Assembly (NCBI GenBank): GCA_937928175.1
Contig: CALFVP010000190.1
Coordinates: 1-12,897 of the forward strand
Direction: 5' to 3'
Length of the DNA: 12,897 nucleotides
From: an uncultured bacterium
Lineage (GTDB): Bacteria > Spirochaetota > Brevinematia > DTOW01
Made by a program: the position numbers and the translations under genes. Positions 7,840 to 12,897 of this stretch are shown here, in pieces (the stretch's first letter is position 1; each line of letters opens with the position of its first letter). Below the pieces are notes generated by a model. It saw nothing but the letters and a program-made list of their open reading frames with translations, ran no database searches and had not been told where the DNA came from.

Positions 7840-7859
7840 ATATTCAAATATATTCAAAT
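7840..7859. repeat. Perfect 10-bp tandem direct repeat between the divergent atpB and rpsO promoters
   Basis: ATATTCAAAT is repeated back to back (7840-7849 and 7850-7859). It lies 4 bases upstream of the rpsO -35 box and 10 bases upstream of the atpB -35 box. The period is about one helical turn, so a protein or the RNA polymerase alpha subunits could contact both copies from one face. Function is inferred from position only. Confidence 0.6.
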
Positions 7860-7863
7860 TTTC

Positions 7864-7893
7864 TTGATAAGAAAGAGATACCTTATTCATAAT
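7864..7893 (+). promoter_or_regulatory. Sigma-70-type promoter for rpsO
   Basis: TTGATA (7864-7869), an 18-base spacer and CATAAT (7888-7893). Each box is 5 of 6. Transcription would start near 7900, giving a 15-base leader with the AAGGTGG site. The TTG of this -35 box can be mistaken for an upstream rpsO start codon. Confidence 0.6.
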
Positions 7894-7914
7894 TACTTAA
7901 GAAGGTGGTTGAAT

Positions 7915-8181
7915 ATGTTACCGAAAGAAGTTAAACAAAAAATAATTCAATCTTACAGGTTAGATGAAAAAGATACAGGTTCACCTGAAGTCCAAATTGC
8001 TCTAATGACAGCAAGAATAGAAGCATTAAATGAACACTTCAAAAAATTCAAAAAAGACAAAAATTCTAGAAGGGGATTACTAAAATTAGTTGGTAGGAGA
8101 AGAAGATTACTAAATTACTTAAAGGAAAATTACCCAGATAGGTACGAAAAACTTATAAAAAAATTAGGTCTAAGAAAATAA
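7915..8181 (+). CDS. rpsO: 30S ribosomal protein S15
   Basis: 88 residues, the family's usual length. S15 binds the central domain of 16S rRNA early in small-subunit assembly. The sequence holds the hallmark blocks RLDEKDTGSPEVQIALMTARI, HFKKFKKDKNSRRGLLKLVG and RRRRLLNYLKENYPDRYEKL, ending in GLRK. The ATG at 7915 is chosen because AAGGTGG lies 6 bases before it and S15 proteins begin with a short LxKEEKQxII-like stretch. A longer reading from a TTG at 7864 would start inside the promoter. rpsO is usually followed by pnp; here the next gene is an M50 protease one base after the stop, so the two are probably transcribed and translated together. The family often represses its own mRNA through a leader fold, but the 15-base leader predicted here leaves little room for that. 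Confidence 0.96.
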   Translation: MLPKEVKQKIIQSYRLDEKDTGSPEVQIALMTARIEALNEHFKKFKKDKNSRRGLLKLVGRRRRLLNYLKENYPDRYEKLIKKLGLRK

Positions 8182-8182
8182 A

Positions 8183-8824
8183 GTGGAATATATACTCAGC
8201 ATAGTAGCAATAATTTCATTAATATTATCAATTGTTGTTCATGAGTATGCTCACGGAAAAGTATCTTACATATTTGGTGATTCCACAGCAAAAGATGAAG
8301 GAAGGTTAACTCTAAACCCAATCAAACATATAGATCCATTAGGTAGTATAGCTTTACCATTAGTATTAATTTTAATGAATTCTGGTTTTATAATAGGATG
8401 GGCAAAACCTGTTCCAATAAACCCAGACAGATACTACAATAAAAGGTTAGGTTGGATTTTAACATCACTTGCAGGACCATTCGTAAATTATCTAATATTT
8501 GTAATATCGTTAGTGTTCATTTTACTAATAAATAGCTTAACACCATCAGATACAACAACAATTTTTAAACTCATCTTATGGTATTTACTGGCAATAAATT
8601 TCGTTCTAGGAAGCTTTAACCTACTACCACTTCCACCTCTAGATGGATTTTGGGTACTATTAAACTTACTACCAAGTAATATAAGAGATACTATATCTAG
8701 AATAGTTTTCTCAAAGTATTACCCCATACTCATGTTATTCACAGCCTTAATTGCTATTCTAATAAGCAAATATACAATTTTAAGAGTATTAATTAACTTA
8801 AGCAGTATATTAAAAATAGTCTAA
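8183..8824 (+). CDS. Site-2-type membrane zinc metalloprotease (peptidase M50)
   Basis: 213 residues, almost all hydrophobic, with about five to six membrane spans. The first span carries the zinc site H20-E-Y-A-H24. The second signature, NLLPLPPLDG (146-155), provides the third ligand candidate D154. GWAKPVPINPDRYYNKRLG and SLAGPFVNYL are also typical of the small bacterial M50 group that lacks a PDZ domain. Such proteases cut substrates inside the membrane; the substrate here is unknown. The start is GTG at 8183, one base after the rpsO stop, with no separate strong ribosome site, so translational coupling to rpsO is likely. The first internal ATG comes after the active site and can be excluded. 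Its stop overlaps the stop of the convergent TPR gene (shared CTAA at 8821-8824). Confidence 0.92.
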   Translation: MEYILSIVAIISLILSIVVHEYAHGKVSYIFGDSTAKDEGRLTLNPIKHIDPLGSIALPLVLILMNSGFIIGWAKPVPINPDRYYNKRLGWILTSLAGPFVNYLIFVISLVFILLINSLTPSDTTTIFKLILWYLLAINFVLGSFNLLPLPPLDGFWVLLNLLPSNIRDTISRIVFSKYYPILMLFTALIAILISKYTILRVLINLSSILKIV

Positions 8825-9549
8825 ATATTCTTTTTTCTCTCGATCTCTTCTACTTTTGACATTATTTCTTTGTAATGTTTTTGTATTTCTTCGTTATCTG
8901 GAAGAAGCTTTAAAGCTTTTTTTATTTCGTTTAAAGCCTGAATATACTCACCTTTTTTATAGTAAACCCATGCAACAGTATCCAGTATTTCTGGAGAATC
9001 TGGTTTTTTAGAAATAGCTTTTCGTGCGAGTCTAACAGCTTCAGATAAATTTATTTCTTTTTCTGCGTAAACGTATGCCAAAGCATTCAAAACTCTGGGG
9101 TTTTCAGGTTCAATCTCCATAGCTCTTTTTAGATAAACTATGCTTTGATCGTACCTATTTGTCTTCTCAAACACATACGACAAAGCAATCAAAGCAGTAA
9201 CACTTTGAGGATTAATCTTTAAAACTTCTCTAAAACAGTTTTCCGCAAGCTTAAACTCTTGTTGCAAAGTGTATATATACCCACAAACCATGTTCGAATG
9301 AATAGAAATATAGTAGTTTTTACTACTTTTAGCCGAATAAAGTAAGTGCGTTAGAGCTATATCGAAATAACCCAAATTAGCATAAGTAATACCTAAATAA
9401 TAATTATACTCATAGTTATAAGGATCAGATTTATGTAAATCTCTAAAAATTCCAAGAGCTTCTTTGAACTTCTTATTTTCAAAAAGACTTATACCTTCTT
9501 TGACTTTTGGTACCATACTTTGATTTTTCTTACTTAGAATCTCTTCCAT
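8821..9549 (-). CDS. Tetratricopeptide-repeat protein
   Basis: 242 residues made of about six TPR units (roughly 13-44, 47-78, 84-115, 118-149, 152-184 and 187-218), then a charged C-terminal helix. Typical repeat positions are seen in YNYYLGITYANLGYFDIAL, ALIALSYVFEKTNRYDQSI and VAWVYYKKGEYIQALNEI. There is no signal peptide or membrane segment, so a cytoplasmic scaffold is likely; partners are unknown. The start at 9549 is preferred because GGAAG lies 5 bases before it. An in-frame ATG at 9561 would add four residues but has no ribosome site and abuts a TATAAT. The gene converges on the M50 protease gene with a 4-base stop overlap and diverges from the outer-membrane-type gene. Confidence 0.85.
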   Translation of the reverse strand: MEEILSKKNQSMVPKVKEGISLFENKKFKEALGIFRDLHKSDPYNYEYNYYLGITYANLGYFDIALTHLLYSAKSSKNYYISIHSNMVCGYIYTLQQEFKLAENCFREVLKINPQSVTALIALSYVFEKTNRYDQSIVYLKRAMEIEPENPRVLNALAYVYAEKEINLSEAVRLARKAISKKPDSPEILDTVAWVYYKKGEYIQALNEIKKALKLLPDNEEIQKHYKEIMSKVEEIERKKNI

Positions 9550-9561
9550 AACTACTTCCAT

Positions 9562-9589
9562 ATTATAAATATTCGTTAAATCTATTCAA
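9562..9589 (-). promoter_or_regulatory. Candidate promoter for the TPR gene
   Basis: On the minus strand TTGAAT (9589-9584), a 16-base spacer and a perfect TATAAT (9567-9562). The predicted start near 9555 would leave only about 5 bases of leader for the ATG at 9549 and would cut into the GGAAG site, so either the true start point is slightly upstream or this is a chance match. Confidence 0.35.
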
Positions 9590-9669
9590 ACTTAAACCAA
9601 AAACTATCCAATAGACGGTATTTTGAAAATTACAAAAATAATTTATCAGAATAACGTAAGGAGGAAATT

Positions 9670-10398
9670 ATGAAGAGGATGAAAAGAGTAACATTTTTAA
9701 CAATAATTTTGATTCTAATTACATCTTTTGGATTCAGTTTATCTAAAGATTACAATTTATCTGCTACAGGTGGGACGGGAGTAATAATTTATCCATCACT
9801 TGATGTTTCAAAATCTTTTGAAATAGGTTTAGGTGGGCAGTGGGTTGCTATACCAGACATGGTTTTTTCTCCAAAATTCAGTTTATCCTTTCAACAATTT
9901 AACTTAGGAGTAGCATTTGACTATCAAACTTCAATAAACGGATGGCCTAAACCGTTAATGTTTTCATTAAAGTACGTAATATCCCAAGGACTAGGAATAT
10001 ACGGAGATCTACAATGGTACTTAGATCCAAACGATGCAGCTTTTTCTTTTATGTTACTAGGCGGAAACGGACTTTTTGGGCTATCGATAGGTGGAGGATG
10101 GGAATTGAATTTTGGATTTGGAATAGCATTTACTCCAAGATACAATTGGAACTTAAACACATTTTTTGCTATTCAGAAATCCATATACTCCGATGTATTA
10201 TTCTTGAAACTAGAATTAGCTAACTATTCTTATAGAATAGTAAGGGATCCATTCTTTTCAAACGATCATAGAGGAGTATTCAATATAGGTTTAAATATTG
10301 TACCAGCAAAATGGATAAGCATTGGTATAAACGGTTTGGATATTCTAGATAGTAATAGAAGTATTGCAGTTTCACTTAACTTCAGATTCAACCCTTAA
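9670..10398 (+). CDS. Exported beta-rich protein, probable outer-membrane beta-barrel
   Basis: 242 residues, not recognised as a named family. A classic signal peptide fills residues 1 to about 24: basic MKRMKR, a hydrophobic TFLTIILILITSFGF core and a small-residue end near Ser23-Leu-Ser25. The rest is a run of short alternating hydrophobic/polar segments rich in Gly and aromatic residues, for example GLFGLSIGGGWELNFGFGI and KWISIGINGLDIL, and the final strand ends IAVSLNFRFNP. This is what outer-membrane barrels of about 8-12 strands look like. There is no lipobox Cys. The start is certain: AAGGAGG (9658-9664) lies 5 bases before the ATG. The last 27 bases overlap the end of the convergent pdxA gene. 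Confidence 0.72.
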   Translation: MKRMKRVTFLTIILILITSFGFSLSKDYNLSATGGTGVIIYPSLDVSKSFEIGLGGQWVAIPDMVFSPKFSLSFQQFNLGVAFDYQTSINGWPKPLMFSLKYVISQGLGIYGDLQWYLDPNDAAFSFMLLGGNGLFGLSIGGGWELNFGFGIAFTPRYNWNLNTFFAIQKSIYSDVLFLKLELANYSYRIVRDPFFSNDHRGVFNIGLNIVPAKWISIGINGLDILDSNRSIAVSLNFRFNP

Positions 10399-11319
10399 CG
10401 CATACTTTATAGCTTCAAGCATACTTTTATTGTCAGCCAAACCTTTCCCAGCTATATCAAAAGCAGTACCATGATCAGGACTACATCTAACAAATGGTAG
10501 CCCTATTGTTGTATTCACACCATCCCTAAAATGTAAGAGTTTAAAACCAATGAGTCCTTGATCATGGTACAGTGCTATGAGGCAATCTAAATTACGTTTT
10601 TTGTACTCCAAGAAAGCAGTATCAGGAGAAATAGGACCAATTACATTTAGATTTATATCTTCTAAAACTTTTCTTATTATTTCTTCTTCATTTCCTATAT
10701 TTCCACCTTCTCCTGAGTGCGGGTTTATTCCACATATACCTAATTTAGGAAAAGCAATATTATCCAACTTTTTTATCCAATCGTTAGCATTTAAAATAGT
10801 TCTCTTCAAATTATCGTAAGACAAATAGTTAAAAACTTCCTTTAAAGGAATATGATCCGTTAAAAGTACAATTCTTAAATCACTACTGTAAAAAGCCATA
10901 TTGTAGTTATTCGTACCGAAAGATTTAGCATAATAATCAGTGTGCCCACGAAAGCCAGGAAGTATTTTTGATATTCTCTCTTTAGATACAGGACCATTCA
11001 CAACTCCTGAGATTTTACCTTCCTTAAGCAATTGAATAGATTTATCTATACTCAAAAGTGCTACCCTAGCACATTCCTCTTCACAAAGATTCAAATTCTC
11101 AATTTCTACTCCCACATCCTCAACAAAAACACAATCAGAAGCAATTTCGTAAGAACAAAACTTTAAATCAAACCTTAACAGTTTAGAATACAATTCAAAA
11201 ACTTTTTTACTTCCAATAAGCAACAAGTTTTTCAGCAAGGTTCTAGGTAGAGAATTCAAAGATTTTATTATTACTTCAGGACCTATTCCACAAGGATCAC
11301 CTATAGTTATACCAATCAT
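10372..11319 (-). CDS. pdxA: 4-hydroxythreonine-4-phosphate dehydrogenase
   Basis: 315 residues, near the family length of about 330. PdxA oxidises 4-phosphohydroxy-L-threonine with NAD(P)+ in the DXP-dependent pyridoxal phosphate pathway. The substrate pair H126-T127 is in FRGHTDYYA. Metal-ligand candidates are H156 (LTDHIPLKEV), H201 (NPHSGEGG) and H252 (YHDQGLIGFK). The opening MIGITIGDPCGIGPE and the closing TIGLPFVRCSPDHGTAFDIAGKG are hallmark blocks. The related 4-phospho-threonate dehydrogenase PdxA2 usually sits beside a DUF1537 kinase gene, which is absent here. Its ATG shares one base with the cheY TAA (TAATG), with no good ribosome site of its own, so it is probably the coupled last cistron of the chemotaxis operon. 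Its 3' end overlaps the convergent barrel gene by 27 bases. Confidence 0.94.
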   Translation of the reverse strand: MIGITIGDPCGIGPEVIIKSLNSLPRTLLKNLLLIGSKKVFELYSKLLRFDLKFCSYEIASDCVFVEDVGVEIENLNLCEEECARVALLSIDKSIQLLKEGKISGVVNGPVSKERISKILPGFRGHTDYYAKSFGTNNYNMAFYSSDLRIVLLTDHIPLKEVFNYLSYDNLKRTILNANDWIKKLDNIAFPKLGICGINPHSGEGGNIGNEEEIIRKVLEDINLNVIGPISPDTAFLEYKKRNLDCLIALYHDQGLIGFKLLHFRDGVNTTIGLPFVRCSPDHGTAFDIAGKGLADNKSMLEAIKYALRVESEVK

Positions 11320-11726
11320 TACGCACCAAGTATAGCTTTTATCCTCTCTAAAACTTTCAACCTATCAAGGGGTTTTAAAATAAATCCTTTAGCACCGTTC
11401 ATGATAGCAGTTTTAACTATATCTTCCCTCCCTAAAGCAGTTACCATTATAACTTTAGCATCCTTATCAAAAGACAAAATCTCTTTAAGAACTTCAAGAC
11501 CGTTAATATCAGGCATAGTTATATCGAGTGTTACAAAATCAACGTTAGGATACAATTCTTTATACATTCTTACTGCATCTTCACCCCTTGGAGCGTTACC
11601 AACAACCTCAATTCCAGCGGACATAAGAATTTGTGTTATTTGTTTCAAGGTAAAAGAAGAATCATCAACAACCAAAGCTCTATACTTACTACCATCAGGC
11701 TTAAGAATATTTATTTGCTCTATCAT
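11319..11726 (-). CDS. cheY: Chemotaxis response regulator CheY
   Basis: A 135-residue stand-alone receiver domain that, when phosphorylated by CheA, acts on the flagellar motor switch. All key positions are present: acidic pair D21-D22 (LVVDDS), phospho-acceptor D68 (TLDITMPD), T96 (VTALG), and K118-P119 (FILKPLD). About 15 residues (INILKPDGSKYR) precede the usual receiver start. The start at 11726 is chosen because AGGAGG lies 6 bases upstream; a TTG eight bases further up would touch the ribosome site. The AGGAGG overlaps the TAG of the preceding receiver/STAS gene. The next cistron, pdxA, begins on the last base of the cheY stop. No output domain is attached, and the nearby cheX supports a true chemotaxis role. 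Confidence 0.93.
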   Translation of the reverse strand: MIEQINILKPDGSKYRALVVDDSSFTLKQITQILMSAGIEVVGNAPRGEDAVRMYKELYPNVDFVTLDITMPDINGLEVLKEILSFDKDAKVIMVTALGREDIVKTAIMNGAKGFILKPLDRLKVLERIKAILGA

Positions 11727-11736
11727 AAACAACCTC

Positions 11737-12432
11737 CTACGTAAAACTCTTCACTGCTAAAAATTCATTTGAAAATATTAAACTCTCATTAACACCTTCT
11801 TCAACTAAAAAATTCTTTATTCTTTCTCTCACAACTACAAACCTAAAACTTACATCACTACTTTCAAGAAGATCTTTAAAGTTCTTTAGTACACTTAAAT
11901 CCAAATTCAAAGTGCTTACACCGTTAAGAGAAACTACAACTTTTTTACTATTACCTATTACTTTTTTTATTTCTTCAACAACATCAGGTTGCAGATATCC
12001 CAAAACAGTAACTATCAATACATCGTTTAAATTTCTAGTATACAAAGCAAAATTTTTCTCATAAGCGCGATTCTTTACTTGGTCCCTAAATTCGTACTCT
12101 CTTATATACTTTACCAATATTTCTGGATCAATTGGTTTTTCCATGAATTTGTATATACCAAATTTTAGAATATCAATAATATTTTTACCAGTAGTACCAA
12201 AAACTATTATAGGTTTAGAATGTTCTACCTCCCTTATTTTTTGCAAAACGTTTTCCAAACGATCCGCTGGTAAATCTAGTATAAACATATCAGCTTCATT
12301 TAATAAACTTTTTACTTCATCGTAAAATTTAAAACCAAAATTATAAACAATAGCATCTATACCCTTAGTTCTCAAAAAATTTCCCAAACGATTACCAAAA
12401 AGAAATACGCTTGTTAATATAAGCACTCTCAT
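11737..12432 (-). CDS. Pseudo-receiver / STAS-like fusion protein in the chemotaxis operon
   Basis: 231 residues, not recognised as a named family. Residues 1 to about 112 follow a CheY-like fold: MRVLILTSVF (strand 1), MFILDLPAD (strand 3, with D53 at the phospho-acceptor place), PIIVFGTTG (strand 4), and YKFMEKPIDPEIL (K99-P100). The acidic pair after strand 1 is replaced by T-S, so magnesium-dependent phosphorylation is doubtful. A basic linker (113-134) leads to a second domain, 135-231, with the strand-helix pattern of STAS domains: VLIVTVLGYLQPDVVEEI, KKVVVSLNGVSTLNLDLSVL, and FRFVVVRERIKNFLVEEGV. D178-L-S180 resembles the DSSG loop of SpoIIAA-type antagonists, with Ser180 kept. The start is ATG, 2 bases after the cheX stop; the stop lies 10 bases before cheY. 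A partner-binding adaptor to CheX, CheY or a kinase is inferred from position only. Confidence 0.65.
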   Translation of the reverse strand: MRVLILTSVFLFGNRLGNFLRTKGIDAIVYNFGFKFYDEVKSLLNEADMFILDLPADRLENVLQKIREVEHSKPIIVFGTTGKNIIDILKFGIYKFMEKPIDPEILVKYIREYEFRDQVKNRAYEKNFALYTRNLNDVLIVTVLGYLQPDVVEEIKKVIGNSKKVVVSLNGVSTLNLDLSVLKNFKDLLESSDVSFRFVVVRERIKNFLVEEGVNESLIFSNEFLAVKSFT

Positions 12433-12434
12433 AG

Positions 12435-12897
12435 TTAGGACTCTTTGAGAGCTATATTTACTTCTATTTGTCCCTTAGGCAAGATCATAGGCACAACTAG
12501 CGTTTCTATTTGTGGAGTATCTATTTCATACTCTTTCCCAACTACAACCGTTGGCGGAGTTAACACAAATGTATACCCTTTTTTATATAACCTAGTTATA
12601 GCACTACCTACTATCATGTTACCCAGTTCACCTAAAGCAGACCTTTCATACTCACCTATCTGATCCAAAGATTTAATATCAGTAGATGTCATTTTTGACA
12701 AAACTTCAGATGCTGTAGTTTCATCCATATCTATTATAACTCTACCGTTTGCTGGTCCTGTTATACCTACTATTATACTAACGGAATTGGTAAGAGAAAC
12801 ACCTTTTTTAAGAAAAAGTTCACCTCTTTTTATATTATCTGTCTTCAAAACTTCAGAAAGTACCTCAAAAGTAGCTTCTATAAAAGGATTAATATAC
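12435..12897 (-). CDS. cheX: CheX, CheY-P phosphatase (5' end beyond right edge)
   Basis: 153 residues are visible and the frame stays open to the right edge. The first readable residues are YINPFIEATFEVLSEVL, the usual CheX N-terminus, so only a few residues are missing. CheX removes phosphate from CheY-P and resets the motor signal; it is well known from spirochaetes and Thermotoga. The catalytic E-x-x-N motif is present in ALGELGNMIVGSA (Glu and Asn three apart). A core of alternating strands follows, ending LPKGQIEVNIAL. A shorter reading from a TTG at 12848 would delete the conserved N-terminal helix and is not accepted. It is the first visible cistron of the cheX, receiver/STAS, cheY, pdxA operon; in spirochaetes cheA and cheW usually lie just upstream, which here would be to the right of the window. 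Confidence 0.9.
   Translation of the reverse strand, partial: YINPFIEATFEVLSEVLKTDNIKRGELFLKKGVSLTNSVSIIVGITGPANGRVIIDMDETTASEVLSKMTSTDIKSLDQIGEYERSALGELGNMIVGSAITRLYKKGYTFVLTPPTVVVGKEYEIDTPQIETLVVPMILPKGQIEVNIALKES

Noticed and set aside
7864..7914. TTG start for a 105-residue S15
   Set aside because: This TTG is part of a good -35 box, and S15 is normally 88-89 residues; the ATG at 7915 has a fitting ribosome site.
11727..11732. TTG start two codons upstream for cheY
   Set aside because: It would touch the AGGAGG site; the ATG at 11726 has ideal spacing.
12435..12848. cheX beginning at a TTG at 12848
   Set aside because: The frame continues upstream to the window edge and encodes the conserved INPFIEAT helix of CheX.

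Overview
This is a strongly AT-rich, gene-dense bacterial window with 14 protein genes, no RNA genes and no mobile elements. The longest gap without a gene is about 140 bases. The gene set points to the Spirochaetota: a CheX-type CheY-P phosphatase beside cheY, a V/A-type ATPase subunit B, and a lipoprotein signal with a relaxed, spirochaete-like lipobox. The Lys/Ile/Glu-rich proteins and a GH57 enzyme would fit a thermophilic, Brevinema-like lineage. That placement is inference; no marker here proves it.

Layout, left to right. (1) Bases 1-3650, minus strand: an exported GH57-family glycosidase-like lipoprotein that runs off the left edge, a short MarR-family regulator, and a ManC/AlgA-like protein with an intact C-terminal mannose-6-phosphate isomerase cupin but a degraded nucleotidyltransferase half. 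(2) 3735-6323, plus strand: thrS, then a lytic transglycosylase with no signal peptide that may be flagellum-linked. (3) 6360-7781, minus strand: a solitary V-ATPase subunit B gene. (4) 7915-8824, plus strand: rpsO, then an M50 site-2-type protease one base later. (5) 8821-9549, minus strand: a TPR protein whose stop overlaps the protease stop. (6) 9670-10398, plus strand: an exported, beta-rich, outer-membrane-type protein. (7) 10372-12897, minus strand: a packed operon cheX (5' end off the right edge), a pseudo-receiver/STAS fusion, cheY and pdxA.

The chemotaxis operon is the most interesting part. CheX should dephosphorylate CheY-P. Between cheX and cheY lies an unusual protein: a receiver-like domain without the acidic metal pocket, joined to a STAS-like domain. 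The last cistron, the vitamin B6 gene pdxA, starts on the final base of the cheY stop codon. Promoters of sigma-70 type (TTGAAA/TTGATA with CATAAT/TATACT) can be read ahead of the GH57, atpB and rpsO genes. Two short tandem repeats sit just upstream of these promoters.

Several gene starts were reset using Shine-Dalgarno sequences and promoter positions (thrS, rpsO, cheY, the TPR gene). cheX was extended to the window edge.
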